A DNA stretch of 40,358 nucleotides from Candidatus Allofournierella excrementigallinarum (GCA_019119025.1 DWXV01000073.1:1-40358); one strand, 5' to 3'; positions 8,939 to 17,617 are shown, counted from the first letter of the stretch. Numbers and translations are program-made. Notes: a model not told the origin generated them from the letters alone.

Positions 8939-9497
8939 GCTCACCCTTTTGCGCATGTTGCTGGTGCCAGTGTTCATGGCGCTGGCCGGCATGACCCAAT
9001 ACGGCGCGGCGGGCTGGCAGCCCGGCTGGTATCTGGCGGCGGGGGCGGTGTTCGCCCTGGCCAGCTTCACCGATTTTCTGGACGGGTATCTGGCCCGCAA
9101 ATGGAAGATGGTCACCGATTTCGGCAAGTTTGCCGACCCTCTGGCCGACAAGCTGCTCACCACCGTGGCCTTTCTGTATATGATGCGGGACGGCGTTTGC
9201 AGCCTGTGGGTGGTGGCGCTGATTTTGGCCCGGGAGTTCGCGGTGTCCGGCGTGCGGATGCTGGCGGCCTCCTCCAGCACCGTCATCGCCGCCAACATGT
9301 GGGGCAAGGTGAAGACCGTGCTGCAGATGCTCACCATCCTGTTCTATTTCTTCGCCGCGGCCCTGGCCGGGCCCGCCGGCGTGGTGGCGGTGACGCGTAT
9401 CTCGAATGTTCTGTGCTGGCTGGTGGCGCTGGCCACCGCGGCCAGCGGCGGCATCTATCTGTGGCAGAACCGTGCCTGCTTCACGCAGGCCAAATAA
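8922..9497 (+). CDS. pgsA: CDP-diacylglycerol--glycerol-3-phosphate phosphatidyltransferase
   Basis: PgsA makes phosphatidylglycerol phosphate from CDP-diacylglycerol and glycerol-3-phosphate, the committed step to phosphatidylglycerol. The 191-residue membrane protein carries the complete CDP-alcohol phosphotransferase signature: Asp51-x2-Asp54-Gly55-x2-Ala58-Arg59-x8-Gly68-x3-Asp72-x3-Asp76. Several hydrophobic segments surround it. The ATG at 8922 is preceded by GGAGG (8908-8912) and overlaps the end of rimO, so translation is likely coupled. An in-frame start at 8901 is less likely because it lies before the ribosome site and lengthens the N-terminus beyond NLPNKLTLLR. A strong terminator follows directly. 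Confidence 0.93.
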   Translation: MNLPNKLTLLRMLLVPVFMALAGMTQYGAAGWQPGWYLAAGAVFALASFTDFLDGYLARKWKMVTDFGKFADPLADKLLTTVAFLYMMRDGVCSLWVVALILAREFAVSGVRMLAASSSTVIAANMWGKVKTVLQMLTILFYFFAAALAGPAGVVAVTRISNVLCWLVALATAASGGIYLWQNRACFTQAK

Positions 9498-9503
9498 GCC
9501 GTT

Positions 9504-9534
9504 TGCCCGGGCGGCTGCGCGCCCGGGCATTTTT
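9504..9534 (+). terminator. Intrinsic terminator after pgsA
   Basis: A 10-bp perfect stem TGCCCGGGCG / CGCCCGGGCA with a 6-base loop is followed by TTTTT (9530-9534). It ends the recA-recX-rimO-pgsA transcript. Confidence 0.9.
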
Positions 9535-9692
9535 GCGCCCATTGCCGCGGCCGAATGTTAAAATGCGGCAAAAGGACCGGCGCTTTTTCAAAACTATGGT
9601 GAATATCCAAGGATTATTCAACAACACTGTTAAAACTGCATAAAACGAAGAAAAACAAAATTGCTTTTTTAGCAGTATATGACAGAAAACCC

Positions 9693-9721
9693 TTGAAAAC
9701 TACCCCGGAAATGAGTAAGAT
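9693..9721 (+). promoter_or_regulatory. Promoter of the glycogen operon
   Basis: TTGAAA (9693-9698), a 17-base spacer and TAAGAT (9716-9721) lie in a locally AT-rich 230-base gap (9535-9765). The expected transcript start near 9728 leaves a leader of about 38 bases with AGGGAGG (9751-9757) before the GTG of glgB. This also argues against an earlier glgB start at 9727. I see no riboswitch-like structure in the rest of the gap. Confidence 0.65.
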
Positions 9722-9765
9722 TATAAATGAAAGTGAGGCGTAAGGCCCACAGGGAGGGAGACACC

Positions 9766-11784
9766 GTGAAAAAACAGAATCATCCGGCCGATCTGCCCAT
9801 ATACCTGTTCAAGCAGGGAAACAATTTTGAGGCATATCGGTTCTTCGGCGCTCACTTCGACTGCCGGGGCGGGGACGAAGGCGTGGTGTTCCGCGTCTGG
9901 GCGCCCCACGCCAAGGCCGTCAGCGTGGTGGGCGATTTCAACAGCTGGGTGCCGGGGTCCCACCCGATGGCCAGGCTGGACGAGGGCGTCTGGGAAGCGT
10001 TCATCCCCGGCATCCGCGAGTACGACGTCTACAAGTTCTGCCTGACCACCCGGCAGGACGAGCTGGTGTTCAAGGCGGACCCCTACGCCTTCCACGCCGA
10101 GACCAGGCCTTCCAACGCCAGCAAGGTCTACCGGCTGGAGGGCTATGAGTGGAACGACGGCGAATGGGAGGCGCGGCAGAAAAAGCGCGACCCCCTCGCC
10201 GCCCCCATGAACATCTACGAGCTGCACGTGGGCAGCTGGCGGCTCAAGGAGAATGGCGACCCCTATAACTATTCCGAGCTGGCGGACGAGCTCATCCCGT
10301 ACTTACTGGACATGCGCTACACCCACGTGGAACTGCTGCCCATCACCGAATACCCCTACGACGGCAGCTGGGGCTACCAGGTCACCGGTTACTTCGCCCC
10401 CACCAGCCGTTACGGCACCCCCAAGGACTTCATGAACTTTGTGGACAAGTGCCATCAGGCGGGCCTGGGCGTCATCATGGACTGGGTGCCCGCCCACTTC
10501 CCGAAGGACGGCTTCGGCCTGTACATGTTCGACGGCGAGCCCTGCTACGAGGACCCCAACCCCCGCAGGGGCGAGCACAAGGAATGGGGCACCATGGTGT
10601 TCAATTATGGGATGCCCGAGGTGGAGAGCTTCCTTGTGTCCAGCGCGCTGTACTGGGTGGAGCAGTTCCATGTGGACGGCCTGCGGGTGGACGCGGTGGC
10701 CAGCATGCTCTACCTCGACTACAACCGCCGCGACGGCGAGTGGGAGCCCAACCGCTATGGCGGCAAGGAGAACCTGGAGGCCATCGCCTTTCTGCGCAAG
10801 CTGAACAGCACCGTGCTGGGCCGCCATCCCCACAAGCTGATGATCGCCGAGGAGTCCACCGCATGGCCGATGGTCTCCAAGCCGGCGGAGGACGGGGGCC
10901 TGGGGTTCAACTTCAAGTGGAACATGGGCTGGATGAACGACATGCTCAGCTACATGAGCACCGACCCGCTCTTCCGCTCGGGCAACCACAACAAGGTCAC
11001 CTTCAGCTTCTTCTACGCCTTCAGCGAGAACTTCATCCTGCCCATCAGCCACGACGAGGTGGTGCACGGCAAGTGCAGCCTCATCAACAAGATGCCCGGC
11101 GATTACGACGCCAAGTTCGCCAACCTGCGCACCTTCTACGGCTACATGATGGCCCACCCGGGCAAAAAGCTGCTGTTCATGGGCCAGGAGTTCGGCCAGT
11201 TCATCGAGTGGAACGAGGCCAAGGCGCTGGACTGGATGCTGCTGGACTACGACCGCCACCGCCAGCTGCGCCAGTATGTGAAGGACCTGAACAGCCTGTA
11301 CCGCGACCTGCCGGACTTGTGGCAGGTGGACTACAGCTGGGAGGGCTTCCAGTGGGTGGTGCCGGACGACAACGCCCAGTCGGTCATCGCGTTTTTGCGG
11401 CGCGATGCGGCGGGCCACACCACGCTGGTGGTCTGCAACTTCAATCCCGTTTTGCGGGAGGGCTATCAGATGGGCGTGCCGGCGGCCGGCACCTACCGGG
11501 AGCTGCTCTCCAGCGACGACGAGGCCTACGGCGGCGGCGGCGTGCACAACAAGCCTCTGCGCAGCCACAAAAAGCCGATGCACGGCTTTGACCAGAGCAT
11601 CAGCGTCACTTTGCCGCCGCTGAGCGCCGTGTATTTCTCGGTGCCCCAGCCGAGGGAGCCCAAGCCCGCGGAAAAAAAGGCGGCGAAAAAAACGGCAAAG
11701 AAGCCCGCGGCAAAAAAGCCTGCCGCCCAAAAGCCCACGGCAAAAAAGGCGGCCAAGCCCGCCAAGGACGCCGAAAAGGCCTGA
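9766..11784 (+). CDS. glgB: 1,4-alpha-glucan branching enzyme GlgB
   Basis: GlgB introduces alpha-1,6 branches into glycogen. The 672-residue protein begins with a CBM48-like domain (VFRVWAPHAKAVSVVGDFNSW region, split at about residues 40-60), followed by a GH13 barrel with DWVPAHFP, the nucleophile Asp309 in GLRVDAVAS, the acid/base glutamate in AEEST (Glu362/363) and the transition-state histidine-aspartate pair in PISHDEVVHG. The GTG at 9766 follows AGGGAGG by 8 bases. After the family's normal end the protein carries a 42-residue Lys/Ala/Pro-rich tail (631-672) built from AKK and PAAKKP-like repeats, resembling histone H1 tails. It is the first gene of the glg operon; a small hairpin separates it from glgC. 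Confidence 0.95.
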   Translation: MKKQNHPADLPIYLFKQGNNFEAYRFFGAHFDCRGGDEGVVFRVWAPHAKAVSVVGDFNSWVPGSHPMARLDEGVWEAFIPGIREYDVYKFCLTTRQDELVFKADPYAFHAETRPSNASKVYRLEGYEWNDGEWEARQKKRDPLAAPMNIYELHVGSWRLKENGDPYNYSELADELIPYLLDMRYTHVELLPITEYPYDGSWGYQVTGYFAPTSRYGTPKDFMNFVDKCHQAGLGVIMDWVPAHFPKDGFGLYMFDGEPCYEDPNPRRGEHKEWGTMVFNYGMPEVESFLVSSALYWVEQFHVDGLRVDAVASMLYLDYNRRDGEWEPNRYGGKENLEAIAFLRKLNSTVLGRHPHKLMIAEESTAWPMVSKPAEDGGLGFNFKWNMGWMNDMLSYMSTDPLFRSGNHNKVTFSFFYAFSENFILPISHDEVVHGKCSLINKMPGDYDAKFANLRTFYGYMMAHPGKKLLFMGQEFGQFIEWNEAKALDWMLLDYDRHRQLRQYVKDLNSLYRDLPDLWQVDYSWEGFQWVVPDDNAQSVIAFLRRDAAGHTTLVVCNFNPVLREGYQMGVPAAGTYRELLSSDDEAYGGGGVHNKPLRSHKKPMHGFDQSISVTLPPLSAVYFSVPQPREPKPAEKKAAKKTAKKPAAKKPAAQKPTAKKAAKPAKDAEKA

Positions 11785-11816
11785 GGGCCGCTTCGGGGAA
11801 CCGCAAAATGCACTAA

Positions 11817-11835
11817 CGGCGGCCTCTGGCCGCCG
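11817..11835 (+). other. Intercistronic hairpin glgB-glgC
   Basis: CGGCGGCC / GGCCGCCG form a perfect 8-bp stem around a TCT loop. No T-run follows, so it is more likely an mRNA stability or processing element than a terminator. The glgC ribosome site GGGGAGAAG starts a few bases downstream. Confidence 0.55.
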
Positions 11836-11852
11836 ATAAGGGGAGAAGTAGT

Positions 11853-13067
11853 ATGAAAGAATGTATCGCTATGCTGCTGGCCGGCGGACAGGGCTCACGC
11901 CTGTACGCCCTCACACAACGGCTGGCAAAACCCGCAGTTCCCTTCGGCGGAAAGTACCGCATCATCGACTTTCCGCTGTCCAACTGCGTCAACTCGGGGA
12001 TCGACACGGTGGGCATCCTGACCCAGTACCAGCCGCTGGTGCTCAACGAGTACATCGGCAACGGCCAGCCCTGGGACCTGGACCGGCTGTACGGCGGCGT
12101 CCATGTGCTGCCCCCCTACCAGACGGCCACCGGCTCGGACTGGTACAAGGGCACCGCCAACGCCATCTATCAGAACATCAACTTTATCGACCGCTATGAG
12201 CCCAAGTATGTGGTCATCCTTTCCGGCGATCACATTTACAAGATGGACTACTCCAAAATGCTGGACTTCCACAAGGAAAAAGGCGCCGACTGCACCATCG
12301 CCGTGATGGAAGTGCCCTGGGAGGAGGCCAGCCGCTTCGGCATCATGACCGCCGACGCCGAGGGCACCATCACCAAGTTCGAGGAGAAACCCAAGGAGCC
12401 CAAGAGCAACCTCGCCTCCATGGGCATCTATGTCTTCTCCTGGGACAAACTGCGCAAGTTCCTCATCGAAGACGAGGCCAACCCCGCCTCCGACAACGAC
12501 TTTGGCAAGAACATCATCCCCAACATGCTGGCCAGCAGGGAAAAGATGGTGGCCTATCCCTTCGAGGGCTACTGGAAGGACGTGGGCACCATCGACAGCC
12601 TATGGGAGGCAAACATGGATCTTTTGAACCCCAAGATGCCGCTGGACGTCTGGAGCGACGAGTGGAAGATCTACTCCCGCAACTCCGGCATGCCCGGCCA
12701 GTGGGTGGGCGAAGCCGCCGAGATCGATAACTCCATGATCACCGAAGGCTGCAAGGTGGAAGGCAAGCTGGTGCAGAGCGTGCTGTTCGCCGGCGTCAAG
12801 GTGGGCGAGGGCGCCGTGGTGGAGGACTCCATCATCATGCCCGGCGCGGTGGTCGAACCGGGGGCCAAGGTACGCTATTCCATCATTGCCGAAAATGTGA
12901 CCGTCAAGCGCGGCGCGGTGGTGGGCGAGCGCCCCGAGGACATGGACAACCTGGACAACTGGGGCGTCGCCGTTGTGGGCGAAGGCGTGACCATCGGTGT
13001 GAACGCCAAGGTGGGTCCCAAGGCCATGGTGGTCAAAGACGTAAAGGATGGTGAGGAGCAATGGTAA
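11853..13067 (+). CDS. glgC: Glucose-1-phosphate adenylyltransferase, catalytic subunit GlgC
   Basis: GlgC makes ADP-glucose from ATP and glucose-1-phosphate, the committed step of glycogen synthesis. The 404-residue protein has the nucleotide-binding loop [12 protein letters not shown] near its start, [19 protein letters not shown], the sugar-phosphate region FEEKP and [10 protein letters not shown], and a left-handed beta-helix C-terminus with hexapeptide-like repeats ([19 protein letters not shown]). The ATG at 11853 lies behind GGGGAGAAG. Its stop overlaps the glgD start in ATGGTAA (13061-13067), so the two subunits are translationally coupled, as expected for a GlgC/GlgD heteromer. Confidence 0.96.
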   Translation: MKECIAMLLAGGQGSRLYALTQRLAKPAVPFGGKYRIIDFPLSNCVNSGIDTVGILTQYQPLVLNEYIGNGQPWDLDRLYGGVHVLPPYQTATGSDWYKGTANAIYQNINFIDRYEPKYVVILSGDHIYKMDYSKMLDFHKEKGADCTIAVMEVPWEEASRFGIMTADAEGTITKFEEKPKEPKSNLASMGIYVFSWDKLRKFLIEDEANPASDNDFGKNIIPNMLASREKMVAYPFEGYWKDVGTIDSLWEANMDLLNPKMPLDVWSDEWKIYSRNSGMPGQWVGEAAEIDNSMITEGCKVEGKLVQSVLFAGVKVGEGAVVEDSIIMPGAVVEPGAKVRYSIIAENVTVKRGAVVGERPEDMDNLDNWGVAVVGEGVTIGVNAKVGPKAMVVKDVKDGEEQW

Positions 13068-14185
13068 AGTCCAACACGGATGCCCTGGGCATCATTTTCC
13101 CCAATGCATACGACAGCCTGATCCCCGAGATGGTGACCCAGCGCGCGATGGCGTCCATCCCCTTCGGCGGGCGCTACCGCATGATCGACTTCGTGCTGTC
13201 CAGCTTCGCCAACGCGGGCATCAGCAACGTCTCCATCATCGTCAAGAAGAACTACCACTCCCTGATGGACCATCTGGGCTCCGGCCGTGAGTGGGACCTC
13301 ACCCGCAAGCGGGGCGGCCTGAATCTGGTGCCCCCCTACGCCGAGGCCAACGTCAAGATGTACCGCGGCCGCGTGGAGGCCCTGGCCAGCATCGTGGATT
13401 TTCTGGCGGACCAGAAAGAGGAATACGTGGTGATGAGCGATTCCAACATCGCTTATAACTTTGATCTGAACAAGCTCATCGAGGCCCATGTGGCCACCGG
13501 CGCGGACGTGACCGTGATGTACGAAAAGCGGGAGATCCCCGCCGGCCTCAAGGACGACAACTACACCCTGCGCATCCAGGACGGCCGCGTCACCGAGCTG
13601 CTCTGCAACGACTACCGCCCCGGCGTGCAGAACCTGTCCATGAACGTTTACGTCATCCAGCGTGAGGCCCTCATCACCATGGTGAAGGACGCCACCATCC
13701 GCGGTCTGGTCTACTTTGAGAAGGACATCCTGGCCCGCAACCTGGAGCTGCTGAACGTGCAGGGCTACGAGTACGCCGGCTACACCGCCCGCATCGCCGA
13801 CTGCCGTACTTACTTCGAGGAGAACATGCGCCTGCTGGACCCCGCGAACCTGGACGCGCTGTTCCCCGCCGAGCTGCCGGTCTACACCAAGGTGCACGAC
13901 AACGCCCCCACCCGCTACGCCATGGACAGCCACGTGAAGAACAGCGTGGTGGCCGACGGCTGCATCATCGAGGGCGACGTGGAGAACTGCGTGCTGTTCC
14001 GCGGCGTGAAGGTGAAGAAGGGCGCCAAGGTGAAGAACTGCGTGCTGATGCAGAACACCATCGTGGAGCCCGGCGCCCATGTGGAGTATGTGGTCACCGA
14101 CAAAAACGTGAAGATCACCACCGACAAATCCCTTGCCGGCAGTGACACCTTCCCGGTGTATGTGGCGAAGAACCGCACCGTATAA
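13061..14185 (+). CDS. glgD: ADP-glucose pyrophosphorylase accessory subunit GlgD
   Basis: GlgD is the homologous second subunit of the Firmicutes ADP-glucose pyrophosphorylase. The 374-residue protein keeps the fold ([19 protein letters not shown], then a beta-helix with [19 protein letters not shown]-type repeats) but has lost the catalytic nucleotide loop: where GlgC has GGQGSRL, this protein reads [15 protein letters not shown]. By family knowledge such subunits are inactive alone and activate or tune GlgC. The ATG overlaps the end of glgC; GTGAGGAGCA immediately before it supplies the ribosome site inside glgC. It is followed by a very stable hairpin before glgA. Confidence 0.94.
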   Translation: MVKSNTDALGIIFPNAYDSLIPEMVTQRAMASIPFGGRYRMIDFVLSSFANAGISNVSIIVKKNYHSLMDHLGSGREWDLTRKRGGLNLVPPYAEANVKMYRGRVEALASIVDFLADQKEEYVVMSDSNIAYNFDLNKLIEAHVATGADVTVMYEKREIPAGLKDDNYTLRIQDGRVTELLCNDYRPGVQNLSMNVYVIQREALITMVKDATIRGLVYFEKDILARNLELLNVQGYEYAGYTARIADCRTYFEENMRLLDPANLDALFPAELPVYTKVHDNAPTRYAMDSHVKNSVVADGCIIEGDVENCVLFRGVKVKKGAKVKNCVLMQNTIVEPGAHVEYVVTDKNVKITTDKSLAGSDTFPVYVAKNRTV

Positions 14186-14223
14186 CGCCAAAGGAGGGCG
14201 CAAGCCCTCTGACTCTCTCCCCA

Positions 14224-14255
14224 GGGGCGGGGGCCCTGCACAGGGCCCCCGCCCC
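14224..14255 (+). other. Very strong intercistronic hairpin glgD-glgA
   Basis: GGGGCGGGGGCCCTG (14224-14238) and CAGGGCCCCCGCCCC (14241-14255) are a perfect 15-bp inverted repeat with only CA between them. CTCCCC follows instead of a T-run. It lies in the 96-base gap before glgA and may set mRNA processing or stability. Confidence 0.7.
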
Positions 14256-14281
14256 CTCCCCATAACACAAGGAGGAATCGT

Positions 14282-15700
14282 ATGAACGTTTTATTCTGTG
14301 CGAGCGAGGCCAACCCCTGGGCCGCCTCCGGCGGTCTTGGCGACGTGGCCGGCAGCCTGCCCAAGGCGCTGGTGCAAAACGGTGTGGACTGCCGGGTGGT
14401 CATGCCCCTCTACGGCGATCTGAAATACCGGGACGAACTGGAATACATCACCAACTTCAGCGTGCCTGTGGGCTGGCGCAGCCAGTACTGCGGGCTGTTC
14501 AGCGCCAGGCGGGACGGCGTGACCTTCTATTTTCTGGACAACGAGTATTACTTCAAGCGCACCGGCCTCTACGGCTTTTATGACGACGGCGAGCGCTTCG
14601 CCTTCTTCAGCCGCGCGGTGCTGGAGATGCTGTTCTACACCGACTTCACCCCCGACGTGATCAACGCCAACGACTGGCAGACCGCCCTGGTGCCGGTGTA
14701 CCTGAACCTCTATTACCGTCATCTGGACAAATACAGCCACATCAAGACTGTGTTCACCATCCACAACATCCAGTACCAGGGCAAATACGGCCTGGACATC
14801 CTGGAGGACACCTGCGGCATCGGCCGGCGGGACGCCCACATCGTGGAGTACGACGGCTGCGCCAACTTCATGAAGGGCGCCATCGAGACCAGCGACAAGG
14901 TGAGCACCGTGAGCCCGACCTACGCCGGCGAGATCCTGGACCCCTGGTTCAGCCACGGGCTGGACGGCCTGCTGCGCCAGAAGCAGTACAAGCTGTGCGG
15001 CATCCTCAACGGCATCGACGTGGACAGCTACAACCCTGAGACCGACCCCAACATCCCCGCCCACTACAACGCCGACACCTTTGCCGAGGGCAAGGCGGAG
15101 TGCAAGCGCCGCCTGCAGGAGCAGTTCGGCCTGGCGCAGGACGGCAGCCCCGTGATGGCCATGGTCACCCGCCTGGTGGGCCACAAGGGCGTGGACCTGG
15201 TGCGGGACGTGGCCGAGGGCCTCATCGACCAGGGCGTCGAACTGGTCATCCTGGGCAACGGCGAGCACGCCTACGAAGCTTTCTTCAACGACCTGGCGGG
15301 CCGTCACCCGGGCCGCGTGGGCGTGTACATCGGCTTTGTGCCCCCGCTGGCGCGGCAGATCTACGCCGGCGCGGACATCTTCCTGATGCCCTCCAAGTCG
15401 GAGCCCTGCGGCCTTGCCCAGATGGTGGCCTGCCGCTACGGCACCATCCCCGTGGTGCGGGAGACCGGCGGCCTGAAGGATTCCATCCACGACTCCGGCG
15501 ACGGCTGGGGCAACGGCTTCACCTTCCAGCAGTACAACGCCCACGACCTCTACGAGGCCTGTTGGCGCGCAAAGGAAGGCTATTGGCACAAGGACGGCTG
15601 GCCCGTGCTGGTGCGCCGCGCCATGTGCTGCGACTTCAGCTGGAACGTCTCCGCTCACTCCTACATCGACATGTACCAGCAGGTGATGAACCTCTGGTAA
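14282..15700 (+). CDS. glgA: Glycogen synthase GlgA (GT5)
   Basis: GlgA adds glucose from ADP-glucose to the non-reducing ends of glycogen. The 472-residue protein has the GT5 N-terminal domain with SGGLGDVAGSLPKAL, the VINANDWQTALVP and TIHNIQYQG motifs, and the C-terminal GT-B nucleotide site KSEPCGLAQMVACRYG with Glu374. In the first motif, the lysine of the classical K-x-G-G-L sequence is replaced by Ala15 (AASGGLGDV). The ATG at 14282 follows AAGGAGGAAT. It ends the glg operon; a terminator begins 16 bases after its stop. No glycogen phosphorylase gene is present in this window. Confidence 0.95.
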   Translation: MNVLFCASEANPWAASGGLGDVAGSLPKALVQNGVDCRVVMPLYGDLKYRDELEYITNFSVPVGWRSQYCGLFSARRDGVTFYFLDNEYYFKRTGLYGFYDDGERFAFFSRAVLEMLFYTDFTPDVINANDWQTALVPVYLNLYYRHLDKYSHIKTVFTIHNIQYQGKYGLDILEDTCGIGRRDAHIVEYDGCANFMKGAIETSDKVSTVSPTYAGEILDPWFSHGLDGLLRQKQYKLCGILNGIDVDSYNPETDPNIPAHYNADTFAEGKAECKRRLQEQFGLAQDGSPVMAMVTRLVGHKGVDLVRDVAEGLIDQGVELVILGNGEHAYEAFFNDLAGRHPGRVGVYIGFVPPLARQIYAGADIFLMPSKSEPCGLAQMVACRYGTIPVVRETGGLKDSIHDSGDGWGNGFTFQQYNAHDLYEACWRAKEGYWHKDGWPVLVRRAMCCDFSWNVSAHSYIDMYQQVMNLW

Positions 15701-15715
15701 GGCCCATCGGCCGGC

Positions 15716-15755
15716 GGGGCCGGGCCGCCTGCTTTGGGCGGCCCGGCCCCTTTTT
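15716..15755 (+). terminator. Intrinsic terminator of the glg operon
   Basis: A 14-bp perfect stem (15716-15729 with 15737-15750) closes a 7-base loop and is followed by TTTTT (15751-15755). Confidence 0.92.
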
Positions 15756-15847
15756 GCCCGCCGGGAACGCTGTTTCGGAGCTGTAAAAATGTTCGTGAAG
15801 AAATGCAAAAATTCGCGGGGAGGTCTGGAAAAGCGTCGAAACAGGTC

Positions 15848-15893
15848 TATAATAGGGGTATGCCCGCTGCCGTCAGGAAAGCGGCAGCGGGCA
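15848..15893 (+). promoter_or_regulatory. Promoter and 5'-end hairpin of the serine hydrolase gene
   Basis: A perfect -10 TATAAT lies at 15848-15853; the -35 region (CTGGAA/TGGAAA near 15825-15831) is weak. Starting about 8 bases after the -10, TGCCCGCTGCCG (15861-15872) pairs perfectly with CGGCAGCGGGCA (15882-15893). The hairpin would therefore form the very 5' end of the transcript, just before the ribosome site AGGAAAGAG, and could protect the message from decay. Confidence 0.65.
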
Positions 15894-15915
15894 GGAAAGA
15901 GAGTTGAACTTTGGT

Positions 15916-16866
15916 ATGGCAGGCAGAAAACATACTGCGAAAAAAAGCAATCCGGCGTTCACACTGGTGCTGCTGGTGCTGGCGGTGTTCGCCATGCTGG
16001 CGGCGCTGTGGTACTGGAGCGAAAGCGCGCTGCCGGTGAACGGCGAGGACGCGCAGGAGCCGTCCGCCCCGGCGTCCCAGCCCGCGGACGTGCCAGAGGC
16101 CACCCCGGCCCCCACGCCCAGCCCCGAGCCCACGCCGCTGCCCGAGGTGCTGCTCACCGACGGGGCAGCCGCCACGCTGGATGCTTTTCTGGACGCCCAG
16201 CCGAGCACCGTGTCGGTGTGGCTGCGGGATCTTTCCACCGGGGATACATACACCTACAACGAATCGTCCGGCTTTTACTGCGCCAGCACCCTGAAAGCCC
16301 CCTACGCCCTGTGGCTGGCCCAGCGGGACGAGGCGGGGGAAATCGACCTGGACACCGAGTGGAACGGCTCCACCGGCTGGGACCGCATCTACAGCATGAT
16401 CTCGGTGAGTTCCAACGACGCGGCCCACGGCCTTGCGGGCATGTGGCCCGCCACCGCCGACACCGGCTTCCAGGAGTTTTTGGCTCAGCTGGGCTTTGCC
16501 GCCCCCGAAGGCTGTGAGATCACCAAGGAGGAGGGCATCCACGGCTGGACCACCGCCCGGGACGGCGGCCTGTCCATGCTGGCCCTCTATGAGTACTTCG
16601 AAACCGGCACCGAGAACGCCCGGCAGCTGGAGCAGGCCTTCCTGGACGCCCAGCACGACTACCTGTGGTTCCCGGCGCCCGCCGCCAAGAAATACGGCAG
16701 CTGGGACAACGCCTTCCACGACATGGGCATCGTCTACTCTCAGCGGCCCTATATCCTGTCGGTGTTCACCAGCTATGGCACCCAGGACGAGCCTCCCGCC
16801 GAGGGCATCGAGATGATGCAGCAGCTGGGCCGTCTGGTGGCCGAGGTGCTGGGGCAGGGAGAATGA
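15916..16866 (+). CDS. Membrane-anchored beta-lactamase-fold serine hydrolase
   Basis: This 316-residue protein has an N-terminal membrane segment (about 15-36), a Pro/Ala/Glu-rich spacer (about 45-75, with TPAPTPSPEPTP) and a domain of the beta-lactamase/transpeptidase superfamily. Visible motifs are Ser124-Thr-Leu-Lys127 (S-x-x-K), SSND (S-x-N/SDN equivalent), TTARDGGLSMLALY (class A-like), and KKYGSW where KTG is expected, followed by FHDMGIVYS. This fits the broad class A-like 'beta-lactamase 2' group of clostridial cell-surface proteins. A role in wall peptide metabolism is more likely than antibiotic resistance; that is inference. The ATG at 15916 is preferred; a TTG at 15904, closer to AGGAAAG (15893-15899), would add four residues. 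The gene is monocistronic, with its own promoter and terminator. Confidence 0.75.
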   Translation: MAGRKHTAKKSNPAFTLVLLVLAVFAMLAALWYWSESALPVNGEDAQEPSAPASQPADVPEATPAPTPSPEPTPLPEVLLTDGAAATLDAFLDAQPSTVSVWLRDLSTGDTYTYNESSGFYCASTLKAPYALWLAQRDEAGEIDLDTEWNGSTGWDRIYSMISVSSNDAAHGLAGMWPATADTGFQEFLAQLGFAAPEGCEITKEEGIHGWTTARDGGLSMLALYEYFETGTENARQLEQAFLDAQHDYLWFPAPAAKKYGSWDNAFHDMGIVYSQRPYILSVFTSYGTQDEPPAEGIEMMQQLGRLVAEVLGQGE

Positions 16867-16891
16867 CCCTCCGCGTTTTTGCATAAAAAGT

Positions 16892-16924
16892 CGCCGCGCC
16901 CGGCAGCACCGGGCGCGGCGGCTT
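16892..16924. terminator. Bidirectional terminator between convergent genes
   Basis: CGCCGCGCCCGG (16892-16903) and CCGGGCGCGGCG (16909-16920) form a perfect 12-bp stem with loop CAGCA. TTTT follows on the plus strand, and the AAAAAG before the stem gives a CTTTTT tail on the minus strand. It can therefore serve both the serine hydrolase gene and udk. Confidence 0.85.
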
Positions 16925-16934
16925 TTCCTTTGCG

Positions 16935-17561
16935 TTAATCCTTTTCGTCGCTGGCAAGATGGCTCTCCAGCCGGTGGATGAGCATCTCCACCGCCACCGG
17001 GTTCTTGCCGCCCTCGGGGATGATGAGGTCGGCCCGGCGCTTGCTGGGCTCCACGAACTGCTCGTGCATGGGCTTCACGGTGGTCAGGTACTGGGTGACC
17101 ACGCTGTCCAGCGTGCGGCCCCGCTTTTTTACGTCCCGCACGATGCGGCGCAGAATGCGCACGTCGGCGTCGGTGTCCACAAACACCTTGATGTCCATCA
17201 GGTCGCACAGCTCCGGGCTGGCGAAGATGAGGATGCCCTCCACCAAAATCACCGGCGCGGGGTGGATCTGGATGAAGTCGTCCGAGCGGTTGTGCTGGGA
17301 AAAGTCATACACCGGGCACAGCACCGTCTCGCCCGCCTTCAGGGCCTTGATGTGCTCCACCATCAGTTCGGTCTCAAAGGCGTTGGGGTGGTCGTAGTTG
17401 GTCAGGCAGCGCTGCTCGTAGGTCAGTTCGTCCTGGCGCTTGTAGTAGTTGTCGTGGCTGATGACGCTGATCTGCTCGCCAAAGCGCTCCTTCAGCCGCC
17501 TGGTCAGCGTGGTCTTTCCGCTGCCGGTGCCGCCGGCAATGCCCAGTACCATCGTGTTCAT
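16935..17561 (-). CDS. udk: Uridine kinase (P-loop)
   Basis: Uridine kinase phosphorylates uridine and cytidine to the monophosphates in pyrimidine salvage. The 208-residue protein opens with the P-loop GGTGSGKTT (10-18), followed by SHDNYYK, YDHPNAFE, PVYDFSQHNR, ILVEGILIF (Walker B) and the lid region RRIVRDVKKRGR, all typical of Udk. The ATG at 17561 is chosen because it lies 8 bases after AAAGGAGG; a GTG six bases earlier is too close to that site. It is the last gene of the minus-strand run, 79 bases after the GNAT gene with only a weak hairpin between, so read-through from the acyl cassette is possible. A functional link to that cassette is not evident. Confidence 0.92.
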   Translation of the reverse strand: MNTMVLGIAGGTGSGKTTLTRRLKERFGEQISVISHDNYYKRQDELTYEQRCLTNYDHPNAFETELMVEHIKALKAGETVLCPVYDFSQHNRSDDFIQIHPAPVILVEGILIFASPELCDLMDIKVFVDTDADVRILRRIVRDVKKRGRTLDSVVTQYLTTVKPMHEQFVEPSKRRADLIIPEGGKNPVAVEMLIHRLESHLASDEKD

Positions 17562-17617
17562 AACCACAGCCTCCTTTTTCTATGTGTCCGCCGGCCCGCT
17601 GCCGGTGGGAAAAGACG

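Noticed and set aside
15916-16866. Antibiotic-resistance beta-lactamase
   Set aside because: The third motif is KYG, the protein is stalked and membrane-anchored, and related clostridial proteins are generic serine hydrolases. Resistance cannot be supported.
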